64,000 bases of DNA. It comes from Diphasiastrum complanatum. Taxonomy: Eukaryota > Streptophyta > Lycopodiopsida > Lycopodiales > Lycopodiaceae. The first letter of the stretch is position 1, and every line of letters starts with the position of its first letter. The DNA is taken from assembly GCA_029204225.1 (NCBI GenBank), contig CM055098.1, positions 52,412,728 to 52,476,727 on the forward strand, written 5' to 3'. The translations under genes were made by a program, and so were the position numbers. The notes under the pieces are model-generated. The model worked only from the letters and a program-made list of their open reading frames with translations. It did no database searches and was not told the origin of the DNA. This document shows positions 1-10,360 of the stretch, one piece after another.

Positions 1-898
1 GATGCTAGAGGATTTGACGACCGCCAGGCTGATCTGCCAGACACTCGAAAATTCTCGCCATGACCTGCCGATTTTAATGCAGGTGAAGTTGAGCCCTCAA
101 CAAGTGAAAGGGCTAGAAAAGAAGACAAGGGTGCCAAGGCATTGGATGAATATCTAAAAAAGCCACAAAAATAGCGCAAGACAACCCCATTAATCAAGTC
201 AAGACCCCATATGGCCGATACACGTGAATCAGAAAGGTTCGAGAGAGAATACCCCAGAAGTATGAGGGATGAAAAGGATGACCTCGACCAGAGCCAGTAT
301 TCCACGAGGGCCGAAATGACTGTCGCTCTTTGCATCCACAACCAAAGTGGAGAAATAAAGTTCTAAAGGATAGCAGGAGGCTGCATGAGTATCTAAGGGC
401 ACCATCCTGGAAAAGGGTTGACCCCTTCTACATGCCAATCAAAAGAAGAAACTCATGGCCAACGGAACGAAGTAAAGTTGTCAACTAGCCGATTATTTCA
501 AGGGTTTCAGAAAGCTCCTGAGGCTGTAGGTACTGAACTTTGGCCACAAATATAAGTCTAGTGCCAACTTATGCGTGCGAGAAAGTGCCAAATATTACAG
601 ATCCATAGCCTTTCTCATGATCCAAGAATGCTCCTGGGATTGAGGCTTAGACCCTATAAGGATTAACCCCAACGTAGTCCTCCAGAGTCAGAAGATGACT
701 ACCACATGATGGCTCGACTCTATTATAGAGAGGCTTTCATGTCCTCTCGCTATGTCATAATTGTGGAAGACTGGTAAGAGTTCGGATTCATCCAGAAGGT
801 ACAGGACTACCTAGGGCCATTACCCTTCAGAAACAAGTTATGCCAATGCGAAAGCGGAAGCGGCATTATTCTGTTGCAATGGGTCCTGCAACATATTA
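1..898. other. Unrecognised decayed sequence beside a retroelement primer-binding site
   Basis: No intact gene. Plus-strand frame 1 over about the first 360 bases is open apart from stops near 61 and 172 and encodes a charged, Arg/Glu/Asp-rich stretch, so it may be decayed coding sequence. I could not match it to a family. Position relative to the tRNA-Met-type site at 899-910 makes it the internal region, next to the 5' LTR, of a minus-strand LTR element, but no Gag motif is visible in that orientation. It could be a non-coding element like those at 25.8 and 50.1 kb. Confidence 0.3.
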
Positions 899-910
899 GG
901 CTCTGATACC
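899..910 (-). other. Primer-binding site, initiator tRNA-Met type
   Basis: On the minus strand these 12 bases read TGGTATCAGAGC, the complement of the 3' end of plant initiator tRNA-Met and the usual PBS of plant copia and many non-autonomous LTR elements. The next minus-strand-upstream bases end in CA, as an LTR should, so the 5' LTR would begin at 911 and extend right. Confidence 0.7.
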
Positions 911-1560
911 ATGCTGAATTCACACGTGTGGGATGCCCTACACATGTATTTTTGATCTTCTAAGCACAATAACACCATAAAGATCAGACTAGCATTGGTT
1001 GTCAATAGGAAAGTTGATCATACAAGCAATATTATTGTGTTACAAGCAAAATCTGTCAACAAAACATAAGACAAAGCATCGTAAATGCCTCTACTCGAAT
1101 AGAGAGAGAAAATAGAAGGTACAAAACTCATGGAGAGAGAGAGAGAGAGAGAGCACAAAGAGCTTGTCTCCAAATTTGCATTACACACAAATTTCATCAT
1201 TTCTCAATGAGAGTACATCACATATATATAGATCCATGGACTCTTCTCCTACTTTGAGTTGAATTGGAGTTGTGGATCCACCTCTCAAGCTATCTAGACT
1301 TATCCAAGCCACCTCACTATGTCTAATTGTGTCACATAGTCTTTTCATGCATTAAATGTGGCATATAAAGTACAAATGGCAATTCCTATGGTAGCTCGAG
1401 TTTCTACTTCTACCTACCTTGAATATTTCATTCTAAGATGGGTCTTTACTAAGCCAAAAGAGCTCAATTCATCTTTGGCATTTTTAGGACCCATACTCAC
1501 AACATTAGATAGATTTTTCAATATTTTGACAAATGTTGGCTGATTTGGTGGATGTTGAGC
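911..1560 (-). repeat. Putative LTR of a minus-strand LTR element (right end not found)
   Basis: It starts at 911 with the TG/CA dinucleotide immediately next to the primer-binding site. It contains a GA microsatellite (about 1132-1153) and an ATATATATA stretch near 1216. No second LTR copy is in the window, so the right boundary is a guess. TG/CA plus adjacent PBS is the only support. Confidence 0.4.
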
Positions 1561-2640
1561 CAAGGCTATTTTAAGTGCACCTCTCATCTTAGACCAAGGA
1601 GGTCTCTGAGTAGAACAGAAGGACGAGAATGAGAGCCGAAACTGAGAGCCGAGGAATATTAGCTAGGATACCAGTTCAAAATCATGTGAGCCTCATGCTG
1701 AATCCCAAGAGAAGGAATGATCGTGTAGGAGTTAGTATGTGTAGGCATTTGTAATAAATGTAGTAGATCCCTCTTAAATAAAATAGAGTGAGCCACCTTT
1801 TGATGGTGACCTCTAGTGGAAGAACTAATTCCACTTGTAAATTGTAATTTGTGATGCCACTTAGGCTCCACATAGGCAGCTCATTGGCTTATTTAAGAGC
1901 CCCCCTTCTTGTGAGGGAGCTTTTGTTGTAATGCTCTTGCTCTTGTTTTAATGAAAAAGATCTTCCACGAGTTTTGAGCCTTCTCTCTAGCTCCATGATC
2001 ATGTTGGTTTTCTTGAGTGAAGCTTTCATGATGTTGCTTTTATATCTTAATGTAGTTGTGGAATTAGAGTATATTTCTTGTTTTTCATTATGTTTGTGGA
2101 AGTAGATGGATTAATTTCTTGCTCCCTTGTCCTGGATTAGAAATAAGCTTCAAGTGAACTAAATAGGCTGGATTTGTGGTATAGATCTTGCATATTCCCT
2201 TACATTCCAGTTCTTGATGTTCTTGAGAAGTCCAAGAATCAAGAAATGGATATTTCTTGATCCTTGCACTTTGAATGGTTATTAGTTAATTTCTTGTTTT
2301 CTTGTTTCTCTCATTTTTGTTGATACATTAGATTAATCTGTGAATCTTGATTGTTTCCCAAACATTTTGCAGTAGATAGAAGTTAGAATTATATGGAGTT
2401 CATCTGAATTGCATGTTTATCTTTAGATGGATGTTCTAGGCTTGCATCTTTCTTGATTTTATAAGTGCTTCTGGAGTTAACGTGACCTGTGCAATCCATT
2501 GACACACTGGATTAAATATATACTACAATGTGAATCAAATCTTTCTGCTTGATCAGGAAATGCATTAAGAAAATAAAAGACAATTTTAGGAAATTTGAGA
2601 CTCTTGCAAGTCTCATTTTTTAAGGAAGATATTTTACTTT
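1561..2640. other. Spacer, possibly another LTR remnant
   Basis: No gene seen. Around 1,885-1,970 the plus strand has a TATTTAAG box followed about 50 bases on by T-rich and AATGAAAAAG sequence, the layout of an LTR promoter and polyadenylation region. No partner copy is present, so this stays a suggestion. The rest is AT-rich without recognisable motifs. Confidence 0.25.
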
Positions 2641-2647
2641 GATAAAT

Positions 2648-3028
2648 ATTGATTTTTTTTTAGTACTTTGGAGGCTGCTAAACGCTATTATAGAATTATG
2701 AATAGATATTATAGGTCATAACTACGTAAGGCATTTCAAATTCTTATTAATGAAAAAATGCTTTTATTGGAAGCTTTTTTGCGGAACTAAATAGGTCTTT
2801 TGAAAATAAATTTATTTTAAATATGATGTCAGTACAAAAAATGAAATATTTTTTTTTACTTTGGTACCTGCAAAATGCCCATACATAATGATGAATTTAT
2901 GTTTTTCATATGCAACATTATAAGGCATTTCAAAAAAAAATTTGACAACATGCTTGAATTGCATTTTTTTTTGCTGAACTAGATATTCTATTTAGAAATT
3001 ACTTTATCTTGAATCATGTCCTTTCAAT
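2648..3028. repeat. Diverged tandem duplication, period about 195 bp
   Basis: 2,648-2,832 and 2,843-3,028 share an ordered set of landmarks: a T-run followed by ACTTTGG, then AAGGCATTTCAAA, then a T-rich block with GAACTAGAT or GAACTAAAT, then ATGATGTC or ATCATGTC. Identity is low but the order is kept. From 3,029 to 3,384 I see only AT-rich sequence. Confidence 0.45.
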
Positions 3029-3384
3029 TGTTTAATTATATTTTCATGTAATCATAACGAACAATTTTTTAAAAATATAAAAACTTCTATTTTATTTAAG
3101 CATAACTAGACATATCAATTGTAGGTGATAGCATTCCCGTCAACACAAGCATAACTTATTTCTAGACATTATAAAATGTTAACATAGATCCATCCAAATA
3201 TCATTGAAACAAATAAACAAATATATGTTGTTCAAAAAACTTATATCATAGTGCAAACTATTTTGGTTAAATATTCATGACTATCTAAATTGTAAGAAAT
3301 TTAAAAGCGATCAATAGAAGTTATACAACAAGTATTTTCTTTATGTGAATGTCATGTACCAAAACGGTAAAACAAATAAATTAA

Positions 3385-4335
3385 TTAATATAGTATTGCT
3401 CTTTCTTGCTTGAGTCTATCCACCAAATTTATTATGTACGCTCTCATTGCATGTTCACCAAAGTTATCTTGTTGTAGCCCAAGATGTACACAAATAGCAA
3501 ATACATCTCCCCTTGAAAGCTTCCATGGCTTAGGTTTCTGCATAAGAGCATAAAGAAGCTCCACTTGTTCTAATTCCAACTCCTCGTATAGTGAAGTCTG
3601 CTTTTGAGCCATTCCAGTAGCCATTCCTCCAACCGGATGCAGTTTTTGTTCCTTGGTAGATTTTTTTGATTTCCAGGAGTCCCAAGGAACTTTTATCACT
3701 TCTCTAAGCATATTCTAGTATGGGTGACTAGCAGTAACTGCTTCTTGTCCAATGAAATGTGACTTTACATAGCTCTCAATGTCTTGAGCTTCTTTCATTT
3801 GTTCTAAGTATGGGCACAGGACACCATTAAGATAGTTGTTGTCGAAAAACGAAGTATATGCCTCTGGAAATATACAATTCAAAGGACTGTTCATGCATGA
3901 TTTGTATGGTGAATAATCTATAAGCACCGTATTGTGTTTGTTGAGTCTAGGATAAAAATGACGCCATATATAGCATAAGGGTTTAAAATTAGCAGCTACA
4001 AAAGGCTTCTCGGGACACATTATACTTGAATGTTGGTAGCAATTTTCTAGGCTCCACAACATGAAAAATGGAAGCTTTTGACATGCCTCCCTTTCCATGA
4101 AAGAGCAGATACTAAGCACAGTTTCATAGTCCATAGAGGACCAAATGCCAATCTTAAATTTTGACAAAATGTTTTTAAGAAATTCCAACCACCCATGTCG
4201 CAATTTGATTTGTTTTGATTGCCATTTCCTATCCCTTGAGCATTGTGGACCAGTATCACATCATTTCATGAGAATGTCATCTAGGTCTAAAATAATAAAA
4301 ATGTCATCTTCGATACGTCTAGATGGCTTTACCAC
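3385..4335 (-). other. FCP1/NIF-type HAD phosphatase-like domain (last exon)
   Basis: The acceptor TTTCTCTTTCAG precedes 4,335. The exon opens with IILDLDD (4,276-4,296), the HAD motif I position; the usual Thr/Val after the second Asp is replaced by Asp-Ile. It continues with a LRHGWLEFL helix, KIGIWSSMD (motif II region), then VLIDYSPYKS and a Pro/Tyr-rich loop, and ends in an acidic helix and a HFIGQEAV segment. This series is characteristic of the plant NIF/FCP1-like family. The final Asp pair of motif III is D-Y rather than D-D, so catalysis is doubtful. A helical tail of about 110 residues ends at 3,385. Stops at 4,261-4,263 (TGA) and 3,712-3,714 (TAG) interrupt an otherwise continuous frame. 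Confidence 0.85.
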
Positions 4336-4499
4336 CTGAAAGAGAAAAAAAAAATTAACTAATCAAAAAACACTCTTATAGTAAAAGAAATGTACATTCA
4401 TGTTAGCCGGCACATAAATATCCAATGACAATATTAACATGAACTAAAAATATCATTTGCATAAAGCAAAAAATATTTATACAAACTTAAATGCATTAG

Positions 4500-5060
4500 T
4501 TAATAGAAACTTTCCTCTTGTTATTTTTCTAGAGATTGAAACTCGTCTGCAAAATTCATTGTCATCAAACCAACTGTACAACAAAAGTAACGAAACAATT
4601 CAATTAATAATATTGTTTTATAATTATCTCAAAGAAAGATTATGGCAAAATTGTCAAAACAAAATTTTACAACATGCTTGTCAGAAGTGCTTTTCTCGTG
4701 AAATGCATAATTGTAAATTAGGTTTTCAAATTTGGTACCGAAATTGACATGTCCTAAGTACCGCATTATTAAGCTTTTCTCTTACTAAAATTCATATTAT
4801 GTTATATTCTTTTCCTACCATAAAGATGCGCACTCTTGTTATTTGATGGCGTATATTCTTCAAAATTTATTGTCTTCAAACCAACTGTACAACATGAATA
4901 AAATAATATTTGAATTCAAAATATTGTTTTTAATTTATGAAAAAAAAATCTTCACAAAATCTAAATTAAAAAAACAAATTCCAAATTATGTTTGTAAAAA
5001 ATGTCTCTTGTGAAACATATCACTTTACTCTTAATTTAAAAGTTTGTACAAAACTTTTTT
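4500..5060. repeat. Diverged tandem duplication inside the large intron, period about 305 bp
   Basis: 4,500-4,750 and 4,805-5,055 share landmarks in the same order: ATTGTCNTCAAACCAACTGT near 4,558 and 4,869, a poly-A/T block, then TCTCGTGAAA or TCTTGTGAAA with flanking AT sequence. The block AAGATGCGCACTCTTGT also occurs twice, at about 4,826 and 5,131. On the minus strand it codes for NKSAHL or DKSAHL, so an exon end seems to have been copied with it. Confidence 0.5.
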
Positions 5061-5190
5061 TTAAATACCAAAGTGTTTAACTGTTGTGGCGATAGAATCC
5101 TCAACATGTTCTTTTCCTCTTGTACCATCAAGATGCGCACTCTTGTCATTTGGTGGCATTTGTTCTTCTTGGAAACCTATAAGCAGGAGT

Positions 5191-6789
5191 TCATGGTCGG
5201 GAATACTTTTTATGAAAGTATTTTCTTTTTTTTATGTCATCTTCTTGTGTTTGTTGAATATCATCTAAATTTATATGTTCTAAAAGACTCGCAGATGCAA
5301 TTGAGGAACTGGCCACCTTATCACCCAATTGTTGATGGTCTACGTTTTTTCTTCCATCATTAATGGCCTTCATGTTTTTGGCTAAACTGGGTATCATAGT
5401 CACCATAGTTGAGCAATAAGCCTCCAGTAAACATTTCTCTTCATTGTTGCACACCAAGACGATCGTTTGCATATTTTGTTGCAAGGCTTCTCTCATGGCG
5501 TACGCTCCTGTGTATGCATCAACTACAATTTTTTCATGGTGGCAAAATGCAGCAACGATGTCTCTAAAAAACATGCAATTTTTAGGAAAAACACTTATGT
5601 TGCCTCCTTTGAAACCACAGATCTCATAACTTATTGGAGCAATTAAAAACCTTTTGGTTTTTTTGCTCAAATTTTCATCTCCCTGTAGTTCGGAATCTTG
5701 GTTCTCAATTGCATTTGAGCTCTCCCGAAAGCAAATATCAGGTTGTGAGTCTATAATTAGCCCTTCAAAATCTTCATTTTCATCCAGCTTTGAAATGCAA
5801 GCAACAACCACCGCAAGGTCATGTCCTTTTATCACCTTTTTGCTCTTGTCAGTTTCTTTTGTATAGGATCCATATTGTAAGTCCACTTTCCCCTGAATAT
5901 CTTTTAAAACTTTCATCAGCTGACCAAAAGAATTTTCATAATCTACGAGAGCAACAAAAATATATGAATTTCCTACATGCACATTTGCAATGCATTCAAA
6001 TATTCTTCTATACCCTTCTATACTCCACACATCCTTCCTTGAAGTCATGTCCAATATGACCAATCCTATCTCGTTATCAACTCCAATGCTAGAGACAATC
6101 TCAATAATTATCTCTGCTTCCAAGCCAGCATTAACTATTTTCTATGGCAAAGTAAAAACATCTGTTTTGATGCCACTAATCCTTCCGAATGCCATTCGCA
6201 ACTCGTTTTGTACTAGAGTAGGTAGTTCAACTTTTTTCTTGGATTTGTTGATGCTCAGTTTTAGCCACTCTTTAGACCAACTAAACATATTATCAAAACT
6301 ATATTTTGATATCCCATATTTATCTTTTATGCCTTCATAGTTTATGGTAGTATCTCCACTTAGAGTTCGCATAAAAGTTGTGATTCCATCCTGCAACGTC
6401 CGAATATATTTGCAATTAAGGGCCACCTCTTCCATGTCTTTATGTCCTTTGTAATATCTATCATTTTTCAATAAGATCTTACCCTTCAAAATCATGTCCT
6501 GAATTGCCATCACATCTGCGTCAGTAAGGCCTTGGATGCATCTAAACATGGTAGTTGCAAGGGTGGACGTGTTTTCTGCCTGAGTCCTCTGATTTGTTTT
6601 ACTTTCACAATCTATATTGTCTTTGGAAATAGGCTTAAATTCTCCCTTATTATTTATCAGACGCCCCATAAGGTACATGTCCATTATAGTTATCCAACAT
6701 TGAAAAATATTTTCTTCACAAATTATCATGTGGATATCATATTTCAAATTCACCTTCTCCAAAGTGGTGGCTGCTGTTTTCTCAAAGTT
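5191..6789 (-). other. Segment resembling a degenerate DNA N6/N4-methyltransferase
   Basis: The exon starting at 6,789 encodes a helical region, then a segment reading IGLVILDMTSRKDVW, where a beta-class methyltransferase would carry DPPY and a following Trp. A strand-rich stretch follows, then NCMFFRDIVAAFCHHEKIVV leading into DAYTGAY and a helix, where the FxGxG cofactor loop would lie. The order (catalytic motif first, cofactor loop second) is the one found in ParB-linked bacterial methylases. Both diagnostic motifs are altered, so an active enzyme is unlikely even in the parent. After the stop at 5,191 a shifted frame stays open to about 5,050. Alternative: an unrelated Rossmann-like fold. 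Confidence 0.4.
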
Positions 6790-7159
6790 CTGTTTAGCAC
6801 AAAAAACAACAAACATTAAATTGGTAAATTAGATTGAAATTTGAAAAAAAAAAAAAAAAAAAAAAAAAGCAATTATGCCAATGACTACATGTTTTGAATA
6901 TTTCTTACCTTCCAATTTTCATCTTCCATGGAGTGACCTCCGAGAGGCTTTCTAGGAGATCCATACTCATCCCATTGTTTTCTAGCTTGTTGTAAAGTCT
7001 CTTGGTAAGGAGACCTTTTCATCACATTTCTTTGGAGCTCATTTAATTTGGATGATAGTTTCACAAGCAGCATAAGATCCTCGATTGTCTTTTCCCATAA
7101 TATTGTTTTAAGTAATCTGGACATTGAAGACTTGAAACTAATTTTTTGGCGGCCATAAT

Positions 7160-7737
7160 AGAATGTTGCCCAGAAATGATATAGTATCTGCAAAAGTTCA
7201 AAGATAAATTAAACTTTAAAAATAAAATATAGCATTTTTCGAAACAATTTTTTAATATATTCAAACACAAACATAACAATTCATTTGGAAATACAACCCT
7301 TGTTTTTAATTACAGCATGCCATTCTTAATAATACGTAGTACCTGTACTAATGCAGTAGATCTTCTTTCAACTCTTCCTTCTGTAGCATCCTTTTTTATA
7401 TAAGATCGTATGGAATCAAATATGCAACTGTAGCTATCGGGTAAAGATTTTGGATGAAATCTTCTATTAATCGTTTAACAAAATCCTTGTTCAAAGGTCT
7501 ATACACAAGCTTTGCATGTGCACAATCAACGTCGATTAGGAAGGTCCGATTCTGCCCAAATGGATACCAGTCATTGTATTTACTCCACATCGCTTTATCG
7601 ACACCCTTTGATGTTGCTATTAGCGAGGAACCAATTTTACTCTCCTTATCCATTGGCAACGTTAGCATTTCACCCACATTTTGAATGTGATCTCCTGAAA
7701 CTTGTCTTTTCTCCTTATTTGTGATAGCCTTTTTCAC
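7160..7737 (-). other. ParB/sulfiredoxin-like segment of the decayed gene
   Basis: The exon ending at 7,343 encodes a stretch with LVYRPLNKDFVKRLIEDF, which fits the ParB pattern of an Arg-Pro-Leu followed by a helix with VxxL spacing. Across the 155-bp intron it continues as YYIISGQHSIMAAKKL, which fits the ParB box (tyrosine, two hydrophobics, Gly, Gln/Glu, His, then an alanine-rich helix). The usual Arg after His is Ser here. The phase-2 intron joins the two parts in one frame; stops at 7,396 and near 7,353 are CAA- and CAG-compatible. ParB-like domains bind DNA or act as nucleotide-dependent switches, and in bacteria and phages they are often fused to DNA methylases. The call rests on motif only. 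Confidence 0.55.
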
Positions 7738-8589
7738 TCTTGAGGTACTCCCTTCTTTTGTAGAGTTGTCCGTCTTGCTTCTTCTTTTTTGGAATCTTCT
7801 AGCTCTATATGACTCTTCACTTTACTTTTATCGTTTGATTTTAAATCCTTGCGCAAATCTGAAGGCCTTTTTTCTATTGAGATTGCAGTTGTTGTTTGTG
7901 TCATTTTGCCAACATATGACAAAACCATTTTTTTGGACACTTTGACTTGTCTTTCAAACACTTTCATATCACATACCGTAGATGATTCATTACTTCTTAA
8001 AAATGAATCAATCACGGTTTTCAAAGCCCGTGATTGTGGAACGCAACCACGTGCCAATTGAGCGCTCCTTACAATGTGAAAGCCGTCAATGATTTCTTGT
8101 ATTGAGGTCAAATTAGCAGACTGCAAATCTGCATAAGATGGCAATTCCCAACCCAATTTTTTCATTGATCCTTCTTCTCCGATCATACTAGGATTCATCT
8201 TGGAGGGATCAAAAGCATTGAATTGAAATTCAAATTTTATAAATGTGCTAAATGAAGCACTTTCAACTAATACCATGAAAGTGGGCACCGCTGCTTTGGA
8301 CATGAATTTTTGCATATCAAGAACCACTCCTGCATTTCTCCACCCTTTTTTTTGGAGATTAATATCTAAAAAAATATTACCCCTTTCTCCGTTAGGCCCA
8401 TTTGTGTCAATGCACTACTTATCTGTGTCTGAGGTTATGCAATGATCACAGTGAGCTTCAATATTTGGAGGCTCATAAGAGAACATTTCTTGAGTTTGGT
8501 TTTTGTTGTGGTAGAGCTTTTCAATCATTGATTCCATATGTTTAACATATAGTAAACAATGTACAATTTAATAAGAGCTCAGATTTTAT

Positions 8590-10150
8590 TTCTTGTCGAA
8601 CTTGGTTCGTCAAAACTTAACATTTAGTTACTATACAAGACAATAAAAGAATACAATTGGCATACTTGGTTTGTCATCTAGCAATTTCTTTCTTGAATAT
8701 TATTTTCAAAAGTAATAAGCATCTATAATCTTGATAAAACTGACATCATCAATGTCCAAATGATTTTTGATTTAAAAATAAAATTTTGTGAACTCAGTTC
8801 ATCATTAAAACTTAGTTATTGAAATTATTCGCTTAAGTACTGATATCATTCACATTTTTGCCAAACTGAGTTCGTAAACTCCCATACAAATAAAAAACAC
8901 ATTACAAAAAACAAAATATAGTTTAGTCTTGATGAACTTGGTTCGTCAATTATACTTAGTTATGATGATAGTTTTTTCAAAATAATCTTGGTGGATTTGG
9001 TTTGTCAAATGAATGTGGTTATGATTTCATTGTTTGCATTTTATTTGTCAAGCATTTGTAATGTTGACGAACTGAGTTCGTCAACTATCACTCATCGTTC
9101 AAACATTGCCATTAGATATACAACAATATTAAAAACAATCTACATGGGTACCACATAGATATGTAGCATTTTACTGTTAACAATAATTAGTTAGTGTAAT
9201 TGGTTATCAGAGTACCATACGGACTCGATTTGTGAATATGTTTCATGTACTTGGTAAGGCAAAAAATAAAGACAACATAGCTATGAATGTTAGATTTGGG
9301 CACTTTCATTGAAAGCATTAGATGATTTTCAGTATATTACAAAAACAATATATTTTTGTCAGGATAGCATTCTTGTTAAACTTAGTTCGCCAACTAGACA
9401 TAGCTATAACTAAGTTTTGATTTCCATTCTATTCCTACAACATTGGTATTGTTGACGAACTGAGTTCGTCGACTCTTGTGCAACAATAAAGTTTGAAGTA
9501 ATTATAAATAATAATTAAACTTTCTATTTTTTTTTATATATTATAATTCAGCTTCAAATGGCCCTTTCCTCATAGATGTTGTTTAGCAGATTGTCATAAA
9601 AAATAGCCATCATAAGACCCCTAGCACTAATCAATAACGATAACTATATATTTATTACGCCAACACTTGTTGTCGAATTTGAAATAATCTTGGTGAACTC
9701 GATTCGTGAAATGAACGTGGTTATGATTTCATTGTTAGCATTTAATGTCACAGCTATTTGTAATGTTCACGAATTGAGTTCGTCAACTATCACTCACGAT
9801 AAAAACATTGCTATTAAATGTAATTTTTCACGTGATTACAACATAGCTTAATAGCATTTTACTGTACACAATCATAAAAGTTTAGTGAAAATGGTGGTTT
9901 GAATTTTTTAAGCTCACTTTTTTAATATTTGTTATGTACTTAGCAAAGCAAAAAAATAAATACAACACAATTATAATGACAGGTGTGGACACTTTCATTA
10001 AAAGAAATTGATGATTTTCAATAAAATACAAAAACAATATATTTTTTTCAAGACAACAATCTTTTTTTCAAGACACATCTAAAATTAAGTTTACATTTCC
10101 ATTCTCTTCCTATAAAATTGGTTTTGTTGACGAACTGAGTTCGTCAACTC
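8590..10150. repeat. Cluster of about a dozen copies of a short palindrome
   Basis: The best copies are two 10-base arms, TTGACGAACT and AGTTCGTCAA, around one central base: 9,064-9,084 and 10,127-10,147 perfect, 9,452-9,472 and 9,766-9,786 nearly so. Weaker copies lie near 8,596, 8,660, 8,787, 8,861, 8,930, 8,990, 9,383 and 9,691. Most keep the form GAACTNAGTTCGTC. The cluster lies within 1.6 kb upstream of the ATG of the ParB-like gene. No open frame overlaps it. Between copies the sequence is AT-rich. Confidence 0.8.
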
Positions 10151-10360
10151 TCATGCAAAAATAAATCTTGAAGTAATTAAAAAATAGTAATTAAACTTTC
10201 TTGTATACTTTTTTAAATATTATATTTCTTTTTCAAATTGGCCTTTCCACAACTACTAATTAGTAGACTGTCATGAGAAAGAATAGCCATCATTAAGGCC
10301 CTTAGTACATACAAATAACGCTAACTATAGAATTATTACGTCAACATTGGCATTATCAAG
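8981..10360. repeat. Diverged tandem duplication, period 702 bp
   Basis: 8,981-9,682 and 9,683 to about 10,360 align end to end by eye: both start AATAATCTTGGTG, continue with GTGGTTATGATTTCATTG, a palindrome, CTATCACTCA, GTAGCATTTTACTGT-type sequence, ATACAAAAACAATATATTTTT, a second palindrome, and AATAGCCATCAT. The duplication accounts for two pairs of palindromes but not for the copies between 8,590 and 8,980. Confidence 0.75.

Larger units (their letters stand above)
3385..8537 (-). pseudogene. Decayed spliced gene: ParB-like, methyltransferase-like and FCP1/NIF phosphatase-like domains
   Basis: Function unknown. From an ATG at 8,537 a reading frame can be followed through introns to the stop at 3,385. 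Introns with GT/AG ends: 7,188-7,342 (phase 2), 6,790-6,908 (phase 0, with a long T tract on the coding strand), and one whose acceptor makes the last exon begin at 4,335; its donor was not fixed. Order of parts: a Cys-containing start (CDHC at about 8,450), a globular region, a ParB-like segment, a helical region, a segment resembling a methyltransferase, then an FCP1/NIF-type domain. Breaks: in-frame stops near 8,419, at 7,396, near 7,353, at 6,142-6,144, 4,261-4,263 and 3,712-3,714, and frameshifts near 7,790 and 5,200. The frame reads well on both sides of every break, so decay is recent. Every listed stop fits a C-to-T change of CAA, CAG or CGA. It may be one copy of a dispersed family. 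Confidence 0.7.

Noticed and set aside
3385-8537. Programmed stop-codon readthrough or recoding of the in-frame stops
   Set aside because: The stops are of three types, lie in unrelated contexts and coexist with frameshifts; decay is simpler.
8590-10150. Terminal inverted repeats of a DNA transposon or MITEs
   Set aside because: Copies are internal palindromes at irregular distances, with no paired ends, no target duplications and no transposase.
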